Assembly: GCA_030220185.1 (NCBI GenBank)
Contig: JASPKZ010009674.1
Coordinates: 81,712-145,711, forward strand
DNA length: 64,000 nt
Direction: 5' to 3'
Source: Diploptera punctata
Lineage: Eukaryota > Arthropoda > Insecta > Blattodea > Blaberidae
In this document: piece by piece, positions 1 to 12,300 of the stretch
How the letters are laid out: each line of letters opens with the position of its first letter
Position numbering within the stretch: the stretch's first letter is position 1
Notes under the pieces: generated by a model
The model's input: only the letters and a program-made list of their open reading frames with translations
The model's database searches: none
What the model was told of the DNA's origin: nothing
Made by a program: the position numbers and the translations under genes

Positions 1-1043
1 ACACTCAATCAAGGTATATATTTCCTGAAAGAGTGCAAAAAATGAATTATGGTGTAAACCATAAGTTTCTCCAATAAGTAGTTACTGAGAAAAACTAATT
101 TGAAATTTAGTTTTTCAAATAAATATCCACTGCCATTTTGATTGCAGCAGACATGAGCATGTGACGTCAAAATTCATGAGCACTAATGTTCAGCTAATGT
201 TGACTGCAGCTTTGATATTTTTAGATAATGTCAACTGTCCATTTGCTTGGTTACTGACTATTAAAATAGTGTTGAGTGAGAATATGTTAGTAAATGACTG
301 CTGAGAGGGGAAAATGGCAGTACTTACATAACTGTAGAGCGACATGTTTTACAGAGTGAGAGTAAAATAATAATCTTTGTGAAGTTTTCAATTTAATTCA
401 ACAAGCAATTGTAAGTGTAGTATATACAGTACATGTTTTGAGTTTTATGTTCTAATAAACTTCGGTCACTATTATAAAATTAGTGTAACATCTAACACTT
501 CTGTGTAGTGTAAGTTTTAATTAAAATAAATAACCATTCTTTACTGCGTGTGAGTTTGTTCATATTTTACATTGTATGCCATTGAAAATCTTTTTAATAC
601 TCCATATACCACTATGGCAAGCATAATTTTCATCTGTTACATCAAATTTTACATGGAATTCTCCGTATTTTTTGACAATTTGTGTTAATTTCCATTCCAG
701 CAATTATGTACTATATGCCATAAAAAAAATAAACTTGCTATCCAGAATCTATATAACCTCAGTGAGGCTTATTTTTAATTTGCAAATTTAAGACAAGTTG
801 CGATTTTGGACTTCATGTTTTGGGGAGGAAAAAAAACAATGTTGCCTTATATTTGAGTAAATACAATAATTAATTTTAATATTTTGAGCATGAACCTCTG
901 TGTGTTCATAAACTTAATAACTTTTCATAAATATTATAGTTATAAATATCCAAAATCTTCTAAGGATATGATAAGATTTCTTCTCATGCATTTCATCAAG
1001 TTTATGACTAATGCGTAAATAAAGTGTAACATGAGAAGAAATC
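1..1043. other. AT-rich intronic sequence, nothing recognised
   Basis: No open frame of note, no tRNA-like head, no PLE terminus and no exon-like segment with homology I recognise. It is presumably part of a UBR5 intron. Confidence 0.5.
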
Positions 1044-1395
1044 ATATTTGAAGAGAAGAATTATACGCTCAGACTGGGACTTGAACCCAGGACCTTTGGC
1101 TTTCTAGGCCAAGAGTCTACCGACTTAGGTATCTGAGCAAGTTCCAATGTAAATGAACATCTTTCTCTTATATATGCTATTAATTTCCGTGCACCAAATG
1201 CTATGAAACCTTTGCTGCTATCTTGCAAATGGCGGCTTCTTTATTAAGAAGACCTTTATTTGGGAATTTTACATTACATTATAAAGCCTGTACTGCTTCT
1301 TTCGATGTTCTTATTATTATTTATTTCATACATCTCATTGATGGATAAATCATATTTGAAGAGGAAAATTATATGCTCAAACAGGGTCTCATGAG
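1044..1395 (-). mobile_element. tRNA-derived SINE, type A
   Basis: On the minus strand a tRNA-like head (B box GGTTCAAGTCCC, decayed A box) occupies about 1062-1140. It is followed by the family body with the marker CAAATGGCGGCTTC and then a second incomplete head start near 1350-1390. The flanking box AAGAGAA...ATTATA is shared with the other type A copies. Decayed. Confidence 0.8.
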
Positions 1396-1664
1396 AAGGA
1401 ATGCTCATTTCAAAAATGATTTTTCTTTAGTTTATGAAAACATAGAATGTGAAGTAAACTGAAATAGTTTTGTTCTAAATAAGTCAGTAATAACATACAA
1501 TTATTGAATTTGATATTATATCAGGTGTGACTTTATTTTCTGGATTTAAAGGAATTTTGAAGATACCTTAATTTTTGCTTCTAATACTTTCAAACTCCTC
1601 TGTCACATCATTTATATACTGTTGTATAAATATGTTTTAAAGTTTTTATTATTGATTTAACATT

Positions 1665-1930
1665 TCTCAATGAAAGATAAATTATATTTGAAGAGAAAAA
1701 TTTTCGCCTAGACCGAGACTCGAACCCAGGACCTTTGGCTTGCCGGGCCAAATGCTCTACCAGCTGAGCTACCGAGGCAAGTTACAACGTATATAAGAGA
1801 AAAATTTGCATCTATATCGTAACTCGCCTCGGTAGCTCAGTTGGTAGAGCATTTGGCCCAGCAAGCCAAAGGTCCCGGGTTCGAGTGTCGGTCTAGGCGA
1901 AAATTTTTCTCTTCAAATATATTTTAAAGT
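1665..1930. mobile_element. Inverted pair of SINE-A heads (foldback)
   Basis: A minus-strand tRNA-like head (about 1705-1779) faces a plus-strand head (about 1827-1899), with a short spacer. The plus copy has an intact A box (TAGCTCAGTTGGTAGAGC) and a B box (GGTTCGAGTGT). Outer flanks are complementary (TTTGAAGAGAAAAATTTTCG / CGAAAATTTTTCTCTTCAAA), so the unit could fold into a ~100 bp stem. Confidence 0.85.
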
Positions 1931-1934
1931 AATT

Positions 1935-2360
1935 ATTTTAAAATGTGTTTTACATTAAGTCAACAGTTTTCTAATTGAATTATAATGTTGTATTCAAACT
2001 TTAATCTACTGGATTTACACACAGTAGATATTAGGCATTTTTATTAATCTATTCCTGCATTAACACATTATTGTGTTCCGGCAAATTAGTGTAGGTTATA
2101 AACTAAACTTTCAGAGTACTTCACATATTTGGTTGAGTGTGTTTTGAATCCAGGGTAAAAGAAAAAGATATAAATAAATAAAATTACAATTATCCTATCT
2201 TAAAGAATGGAACACATTAAATTTGATTTTTTAAATAATTTTTTTTAGTTATATTTGCTGTTGAATGTGTTCATAGACTTATTTATTTTTATTTCACAAA
2301 ACCTGGATTCATATTGCGCTTGGCCTATGGGCTGTGAATTGTGTTGTTATGTGTGCGGTG
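1935..2360. other. Intronic sequence before UBR5 exon
   Basis: AT-rich sequence. I see only the pyrimidine-rich approach to the exon at 2391 and no repeat that I recognise. Confidence 0.4.
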
Positions 2361-2390
2361 TAGGCATTGCCTCGCTGCTGCTGTTCCCAG

Positions 2391-2507
2391 AGGACGACTC
2401 GGCAGAGTCAAGCCAGCAGGAAGATGATGAATCTGAAGCCGGAGAGACTGATGAGCAGGATACAGAGGAGTTGCCCTGGCGGATGATGAGCAGCTGGAAC
2501 GTAGAAG
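2391..2507 (+). CDS. UBR5: UBR5 coding exon, acidic region (frameshifted)
   Basis: Encodes an acidic serine-rich stretch ([19 protein letters not shown]) and then, in a different frame, DDEQLERRS, which joins in phase to the next exon. The acceptor is taken after the pyrimidine-rich tract ending at 2390; a second AG at 2363 would give a longer exon. The donor is at 2508 (GTAATA). The two halves need one extra base near the CCC run at 2474-2476. This acidic linker is typical of the middle of UBR5. Confidence 0.8.
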
Positions 2508-5500
2508 GTAATACTCTCTTTACTCTTTTAATAATTTAATTTACTATTACTGGCTTTTTTTATACTAGTAATAGTTGGTTTGAAATTTAATTTTTTTTAA
2601 GTGTTCTGTTTACAGTATTTCTCAAAAAAATTGATGAGATGTACGCTTGTGAAGTTTTTATTTCCCTTACCATACAATTGTAAATTTATGTTTTTGAAAA
2701 GTTGGCTCAACTGCACTTTTACTATCTCAAAATTTTTCTGTTATATTGTTGTAAACTATAGCTTTTGTTCTGTACTTACCATCATTTTCTAATATTTTAA
2801 AACAATTTTTATAACATTATTAGACAATTTTAAAGTATTTATTTAAATACGCAAATCACAATATTATGAGACTTAGACTGTTGACGCTAACTGCTATTTT
2901 CTCCACAGAGTATATTACTTAGTCTGTGATTTTTCTATCGCTGTTTTGGGTTATCGCTGGTTGGATCAGCGTTAGGGAGTGATAAGTAAGTGTACATCCA
3001 TTTTTAATAAACGTTTGGTAACTCACTATGATGTTTGTGGGTTATCATTCAATGATAACGTTATCGCTGCTACTTCTAACTGCTACTGTGTATTCGCAGT
3101 TCTTTGCAGTTTTGAGATAGTGTAAGTGCAGTTTTTCCGAAAAGTTTATTTAATCTTCAGTGTTTATTATTCCTTTTTTTAACCTACTTTTTTTTATCTA
3201 GTAAAGCTTATATTTTCAATGTTTTTAGAGACATCAAAAACATAATCTTTTCTGGCTAAAAAAGTAGTGTTAAAAATAATAATAGACATCGAAAATGTAT
3301 TAATTTACAGCACTTTTTATTAAGGGGCATGCATGTTTTTAGTGAGAAAAAATCAGTGACTATGCTCTAGGCTTTTGTTCGGGGATTAGAACTAAAGTTT
3401 CTTTAGACTGCCTGTGTAGTCCATATCCAAGTTTATATCTGTCTATATAGGGAAGCGTAATATTTTTAATTCACTTTATTTTTTTTTCTTTTTTGACAAC
3501 TCGCCTCTTAAATTTCATATTTTTCACGAACTGTAGTTTCAGACGAAATCACGTCCATCTTCAGCCATAACTCCGGACTGATGAAAAAAATGTTTTCATC
3601 AGTCTGAGTCTGGCTCTGAAGTTGGACATGATATCGTCTGAAACTGCAGTATCGTGGAAAGCATGAAATTTATGAGGTGGGTTGTCAAAAAAAATTTATC
3701 GAGGAATTTCAATGATTATATCTCATAATGTTTACTTTCCAACATTAACTTAATGTAAGCATAATATTGTAATTGATTTATAAAGCAGTTCAGACCATAA
3801 CCTCACACTATTTAGTTTCCAACATCCAGCTTTAATTCATTATGTCTTCCACTGGTCTATATTCTCAGCCAGCTGTATCAGTTTATATCTTCAATTATAA
3901 TTCCTTAATATCTATCCAAATATTATCCTCCTACCTAGGCTTTTGTAATGATCTTTTCCCAATTTAAAAAGTGAAAGCATTTCTACTGTCACTCATTCAA
4001 GCACACATGACCTGCCCATCTTAATCTCGTAGATTTAATTCCGACATTATTAGGACATTTATATAAGTAAGGAGTTCCTTAAGAATTAAATGAATCATGA
4101 ATTCTTCTTACCTCATACATCTATGTTTTTTTTAGCATAGGACTGCAGTATTGGGAAAATATCTGTTTAAAAAAATTGATGTATGAGGGTAAGAAGAATT
4201 CACGATTCATTTCATTCTTACTAAGAAAACCTCATAATGTAAAAATCCCCAAATTTATTATATTAACAAGTTCCTTATCAAGCTTCCTAAATTCCCATCC
4301 CTTGTGGGACTTAATACTCAATGTATGATCATACTTTTAAGAACAAATGTATTTGATGGGAGCTCAAGTCATAGCTTGGTATTTGCATTATGTAAATCTA
4401 TTTGCACATGATGAAACAATGGAATTTATACTATATTTTAATAATTGTTCCCGATGTGAAAATGTCAGTACTACTGTTTGCCTATTACAGCATTTGAAAA
4501 GTCATTGTTGTAAAAAAAAATTTAAAAACTGGTATATCTAATTAGGTACACTTTTCAGGAAAACTAATCATTACAAGGAAATACATCAATTTTTCTTAAT
4601 AGTTGAACATTTTGAGCAACTATTTTATCATCTTTAAAACATTTCTATTTTTAAAAATGTTGAACCTCCATAATAGGGATGTAAGACTAGATGATGAAGA
4701 AGGGGTTTAAATTTGAATTATTAATTCTTTAAAATGAATATGTTTTTATCCAAAAAATAATTAGATGTAAAATAGTTCCTCTAGCAGTTGAGACTATGAG
4801 TGACACAAAAATAAATTACTATGGCCTTGTAATGATTGATTTTGCTAAAATAATGTATTAATTAGATGTACTTTTTTTTTAAATTTTGCACAATGACTTT
4901 TCAATTGCTGTAATGCACTAACTTTATGAAATATTATATTCCATATCAGGAAACATTATTTAGTATACATTTAATTGTATATCATATGTAAAGTGATGGG
5001 CAGATTTATATATATGTATCACTTTCACACTCTAAGGGTCGCATGTTTGGACGCATTAGACAGTAAAATGCCTTCTCTGCTGAGCAAGTTGTGTGTCTAA
5101 TACGATTTTGCTTACTCAGAAATCTGTTCATGCGATAATAATTGGTTAATTTGTAAGCTACCTGCGGGAGGTACCTTACATGAGCAACTCAAATTAAAAT
5201 CCCGAAGGGAAACCGATGGTAATCGATGTACTTTGCTGCTTTATCCAACATTTATCCAAGATGTTCGGACCTTGAAGACTTTCGATAATGTTTTCGTTAT
5301 ACACGGAGAAGAGGAATTTGATAGAGTCTACCAAGAATTCAACTGGAAGAACAGGAGAATCGGCATAATATTGCTGCTCGCAGACGTGTTTGTATACGGT
5401 ATTATTTGCGGGATGCAAGCATAAATGCATTCCTCTATAGCAGACGAAATAACGGAAGTGGTTTTTATCGTGATAAATTCTGGGTAATTCGTTGCCAATA

Positions 5501-6262
5501 TTACGAAAACCGTCGACTCTCATGCATTACCGATAAGTCGGCCGTTTAATTCGTTCTCAGCAATTGCTCACGGTTGAATCAGCTCCACTAGTGTTGATTG
5601 GAAGTAATTTGAGTAGAGAGTAATGTTCTAACATACGACCCATAGAGTATCACCAGCAAGATTATGGTATACTAAATGCTAATGTTTAGTTCTTAGGTAA
5701 AAGCCAAGAATACAGGAGACATTAAACTGAATAGTAATGTGAATTTCCTGTTTTAAGCTGTTATTTAATTGCTTCAACTGCAAGATTTTGATCTGTTAAT
5801 GATTATTCTCCTAGATACTAGAATGTTTTCCCTTTTTATAATAATTATTTCCTTATCATAATCTGCTGTAACTTGATTATTGTACATTTCCAAGTACTCT
5901 CTTTTTTTTTTTACTCAATTTAAACAAGTATCTTCCCTGTGTTTAAAAAGATTTCTCCATTTCTTAAAATTATATTGAACATGATTTTCCCACCTAAGGT
6001 TTATTAAAATGGCATGCAGTTAACAATTTTTTGACAAGTTAAGTTGTATGTTCACAGTTCATCTACTGGACATGGACACCGCAGTAATTTGGCACCACAA
6101 TCAATGCAATGGGCTATTCGCAGCCGGGAGACAGGGGCTAGAGCTGGAGGTAGGGCACTTATCTCACCAATTATATTCTCATCTCTTTTTCATTAACATT
6201 GTTTATTTTCCACATAAATTTTATATATGTATGTATGTGTGTGTGCATGCATATGGTTTATA

Positions 6263-6313
<51 letters not shown>

Positions 6314-9300
6314 AAAAAGGACTGGTCACCTGATTGATTCATTATGGAAGTAAATGTTTATTGTTTTTGTGTAATATTTTATTTTAAAATATTTCCTACA
6401 TGTGGAACTTGACCAGATTTTAAGTATGAATTCCTTGTGTTAAACATAGTCAAAATGTCTTTTAGACTTTTAGTCACAAATGTACAATTGAACAGAAGTA
6501 TATTTGAACATTAAGAGTGAGTGGAGAACATATTTTAATCGACTCACCTCATACATTTTCAAACTTCTTTGATACCGACGGTTTCAGACAATATCATGTC
6601 CTTCATCAGTCCATGATATTGTCTGAAACCGTCGGTATCAAAGAAGTTTGAAAATGTATGAGGTGAGTCAATTAAAATATGTTCTCCACTCACTCTTAAT
6701 GATATAACCTCATAATGTTTACTTCCCGATATTAATTTAAATATATTTGAACATTACTTTAAATGAGGGTGATTGTTGACTCCATTTTCACACTGCAACA
6801 TAGGGGATGTATAGTTGAATTTTTTTTTCTTCAGTATTTTTCAATCTCATGATCAAAAAATAATAAATAAACAATTATATATTACTTATTTTATTAAGAA
6901 TAGTTGAGGATGACTGGGTCACTCAGCTATATTTGTATGTAATAGTCTCAATGGTAATAAAAAATTATTCTTGAAAATTGGACTATTGGAACTAATATAA
7001 TTGTTTCCTATATACTGCATTAAAATCAGTTTAAAACTCACCATCATTATAATAATTGAATAAGCAAATAAAATACTGTACAAAAATAATATTAATAGGG
7101 AATGGATTTTCTTCTCGTTTTTCTCTCCTTCCTTCTCCTTTTATTCTTTCTTCTTCCTTCTTCTTTCATCTTCCTCCTCCTTCTCTTCTTTTTAATCTTA
7201 TAAATAAAAGATTGAAAGTAAGACAAATTATATATTTGTAATATTTTAATGTAAATACACAATTTAAATAATTTGGCTAAAATCACATACATTTTTTTTT
7301 GTTCTAGTTTTTTATTTAACCCAAAAATTTATGTAATTTTGATATTAATGAAAGCACAATAATTGCATCGCATCGTGACCTTCACTCTACATGCTAGCTC
7401 CAAGAAGAATCCCTTATTTCTAATTAGGCTGATACAATTCAATGGACTTGAATATTCTTACCACTTTTGTCTTGATTACATCATACCATTTATACAGTAC
7501 CGATTCATTAAGTGAAGGGATTGGTGATACAGTACCAAAAATAAATCCAAGTATTCATTCTCATTTGCAGCAATATTTTGCTGAATCTATTGGAAAATTT
7601 ACAAAATATGAAAAGGCTTTTTGCTATTAAAAATGTGGAAAATTTCATACTTTGCATAAGGCCATGTAGACATTAGTGAGATTGAAAATTTTTCTGTTAG
7701 TGACATTCTTTTGATGAAATATCCAAGACTGTTTTCTTATAATGTTGAATGGGCCTTCTCCTAGTGCCATGCATTGTTCCATGACAACTGATATATGTTT
7801 GTGATGGAAAACTTGAAGAAAGTTTTTTGTTGTTCACTGCAACAGCGAGGTTTTTTTTTTAATACTTTACACTGTCTCAACATGAGATTACTGAAAGATT
7901 TTTTATAATAAATATTTTTAAAAAGTTAATATTGAGACAAAATATTTTGCTTTTCTTATACATATTTTCCATTTTTACTACATAAAAACATTATATTTTC
8001 TAGTTTTTTAGCACATGAGAATCCAGTCCCTAATTATCAGTAACACTACTTTTCAACTAAAAAACATTTTGATTATATTTACACCAAGGAATTAATCTGT
8101 TATAATTTAAGAAAGGAAATTTAACTCGTATTTAAATTCGGAACAACTTATGTTGCTTCCACTCTATATGTGCATCTACATGTTTTAATTCCTATTAACT
8201 TATGTTTTTTATTCATTTCCGCTAACTTTTCATTTGAGAATGGCTTATATGTGCATGTTTTCCCTCTTGGGATACATATTTTTGCAGCTTTGATAATTAT
8301 GTCATTTAATTGTTGTTCTGTTTTATTAGCAAATAAGTTGATACAATTGCAATATCTACTAATATGAAAAGTAGCAAAATCTGGATAAGAAAATTTAAGA
8401 TTGTATCATGTGATTTTATATATTGTGTCCTGTTTACCAATACATCTCTCTTCGCTCTTTTGAACTTTTATGTCATGGAGTTTTAAAGTCCGATTTAGAA
8501 TATACATTTCATATCATAGTATTATGCTCTCCAAATTTAATCATTATTAATTTACTTTTTTTTTCCCCCCTTTGCAATTTTATTATAATGGAATAAGTAA
8601 TCTTCTTTGCATAAAACACATTACATTCTTGAAGACATAAAGATCCGTAATTTGGACTAAAGGGAATTATGAATAATTCATTTTATATTTTATATAACTT
8701 TTATGGTGTGTGGGACAACTTTATATAATTCTGCTTAATAGTAAGATTGTTCAGCTTGATGACTGCCAAGAGTGTGGCAGGTGTGTGCGTGTTGCAGGTG
8801 GCAGCAGTTTGGTTTTCATCGATCCATCATCTCTCAGGAGATCTACCACAGCAACAGCAGCTGTTGCTGCAGCAGCTGCTAATCAGGAACCAGTGACAAT
8901 GGCAACCACAGCAAGTTGTTTGGCAAGAGCATTCGGTATCGTTGTGCGTCAGATTGCAGACCTTTTGACCATGTTGCAGGACTATCACGCTCTGGCACCA
9001 GCCTTGCCTAGAACTCTGGACATATCCTATCAGGAATCCATTAATTTGCAGGTAATAAGCAATAAGTATTATTTTCTAGTATGTGCAGTAGTACATTTTC
9101 CCATCATTGATTGTTTTTTATAGTATACATTTAATTTCCAAAACTACTAGTTTTGGTGGACTAGTAATTACATTGCTTGCTGTTGGTTCCAAGATTCACA
9201 GGTTAAAACTCAGCTCGAGCTAATGGATATGTAAGAGTGCCATAAATGTTGAACATGGCCTCCTTCATTAGAGAAGAAAAGCTGTGTGTCACATGCCGTA

Positions 9301-12300
9301 GATTTTACAGCAGTGAAAAAACATGGATACTGAAATGAGAGGCATTGGAGAAACATTTGTTGGGACTCTCATGCCTGGATTTGAATTGTGACACAAATGA
9401 CCTATGCTGTGAAAGAGCATTGTTAGATAACATACTAACATTCAATGTTTCATTTTAAGTTTATCACTTCTCAGTGAAGGACAAATTAAATTTGAAAAGA
9501 AAAATATATGCCTAAAGCAGGATTTGATATTGTTCTCTTCAAATTTAATACTAACAGTTGGTTTTTAAGTTTGTTGCTAACAATACGAAGAATTTCCATC
9601 TCACTTATATTGTATCTCTCCATCAAAATCCCACCAACTTCATTGTAAATGTGGAATTTGTATGAATCCAAGTAAATATCATATGATTTGTCAGTATTCT
9701 CTTTCATACCTATATGATCTTAAGCTGTTGTGATTAATTGCATGTGTTATAAAGACGTGAAGTGTAAGATCCAGAGAATAAGGTGGATAAAGCTTGACTG
9801 AAGTGTCCAAATCTTTGGATTTACAAGTTCAGCATGTGGGTGGGTTGTACTAACAAGATTGGTCACTTAGCAATTTTTCTCTTTAATGGTCTTTTCAATA
9901 CATCACCATTTGTTGATCTGTCATCCCATGGCATAGCTGAGCGTCGTTATGCCTTGGTGCAAAACTAGAGAACTTATTCTTGTTCAAAGCGCTATGGGGG
10001 AGGAAATTTTCTCATGGAATTTCCACCAGTGCCACCCAGCATTATGAGAAACATTGTGCATCGAACAAATGTTCTTTACATACAATGGGAAATACTACAA
10101 ACAAAATTTTGGACTTTCCATGGGAAACCCACTATCTCCCTTTTCTGGCCAATTTATTCATGGGTAGTTTCGAACAGAAAATCACAAGGGGACACTTTCA
10201 AATTTTGGCGCAGATATGTTGACGATATAATAGCCATTATAAACCATAAACAAATAGAAGATGCCTTAAAACTCCTGAACCTTCAGAGCAAAACTGTAAA
10301 ATTCACAATGGAAACTGAAACTGAAAGACAAATTTCATTTTTGGATCTAACCCTAACTAGAAACGAAAAAAACAAAATAGAATTTGGAATATACAGAAAG
10401 AACACACATAAAGATAACTACATTAAGGCATCAGGATTCAACCATTTCGCTCACAAAGAAGCTGTATTCAATAGCCTAACACACAGATTGGTGAATGTAC
10501 CCCTGAACCGTGAAAAATATGAAAAAGAATACATAATTAAAGTAGCAATAGAAAAATGGTTATGAAGAGAACATGGTACACAAGAAAATAAATAAGTTCA
10601 AAAGGCAAAAACTAATTAATGAAAGCACACTTAAAAAACAAACAGAAGAGAACATAAGATTCAAAAAATTCACTTACCATCCTGTAAAAACACCACAAGT
10701 TCCAGAAAATTTTCAATAAGTTTTAACATTCGATTGGCCCCAAAGAATGAATACAGCCTAAACAAGATAATTAAAACCAACAAAAATGAAAAAATTGGAG
10801 AAGAATATAAATCAGGAATATATCAGATCAAATGTCAAGATTGCAACAAAATCTATATAGGAAAAACAAAAAGAAATTTAAAAACTAGATTGAAGGAACA
10901 CCTTAGAAATGTAAAAAAGGGGGAAGTGGACAAGTCAGCAGTAGCAGCCCATGCTTGTGTCTGAAAAGCATTTAATTGATACAGAAGCTAGCCTAATCAA
11001 ACAAACAGATAAACTAAAGGAACTCACAGTCTGGGAAAAAATCCACATCCAAAAAAACAAAAAAAGAAAAACTCATGAATTTTGAAACTCCCGCAAATTT
11101 TGACCTAATCCAGAGGTTCATCGGTCCACCGACAGAAGTAAGAAGGAAACCGCCAAGAAACGACATAACACCGGTCGACCAGAGGCTACTGACGATGGAG
11201 ATAAGCTCCGAAACTGCAGTATAGAAGAAAAAAGATATGAGGTGAGGTAATAAAAACATTAATTTAATTATTAAATTAAACCTCATAGTGTTCTTTCCCT
11301 GTGAAAGTTAAATAACCTACAATAAGTATTAAAATATTAAATTAATATTAAGAAGCTAAAGCTATTACTATGATTGAAATAAGTAAATTAATGTACACAA
11401 CTAAACTATTGTAATCAATGGTAAAGAGAAAGATTTTTGCCTGAACCGGATATCGAACCCCGAACCTTCAGCTTTCCATGCTGATGCTCTGACCTCTGAG
11501 CGTCAGCATGGAAAGCTGAAGGTTTGGGGTTCGATTTGCAGTTCAGGCAAAAATTTAAGTGAAATATAAAAAGTCAAATATAAAAAATTAAGTATTAGAT
11601 CCAGGTCAAGAAAACCATCTTTAACAGCTGAGGTTCAATGTAATGACTAGTGCTAAAAATTTTAGGTACTTACTTACTTACTCACTGGCACTATCGAACC
11701 CGTAGGTTCATGGCCGCACGGACATAAGCTCTCCATACATCCCTATCCTGAGCTAATGCTTTCCAATCATTCCCTGTATAATCTACTTCCCTCAAATCAT
11801 AGTTAATGTTGTTCTGCTGCACCATAATTTTTTTTTGTTGCTTCAATGCTCAAATTAGCTTGTCTTGCAAAGAAAACATTAAACAAATGCCCCTAACTGT
11901 TTTAGTTGCACCTTTTTCCAATGCTAGCACTTTTTTCCACCTTTTTTCAATGTTTTGCACTTTTTCAAACCATTTTTGTCTCGTTTGCAGCTTATTATTC
12001 CGAAAAAAATGTGTATATTTTTGTTTTACATTTCTTCAAATATGCTTTCAAGGGTTGGTAATGATATGTAGTATCAGTCCACATCACATTACTTCCACTT
12101 CAGTGCCGTTCCATTACGTTATAAATAAATAAATCCTGATATGTCCCTTTAGGGCAAAGGCCTCCCTGTACAGGGGTTAAGCTCTATTTGAGTGTGTCAC
12201 CCGGTGAGCTACTCCGTGGTGAGAAGTTGACTTGGATGTAGCACTTGGTTTGTATACACTGTCTGTTCTATGATTAGTTAATACACAGTTGGCTCTCCAT

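Noticed and set aside
6048..6314. An 88-codon frame ending in a tyrosine/isoleucine run
   Set aside because: It overlaps the true UBR5 exon 6058-6149 in the wrong frame and runs into a TA microsatellite.
7056..7292. Lysine/arginine-rich small proteins
   Set aside because: They come from a CTT/TTC low-complexity run and have no splice or homology support.
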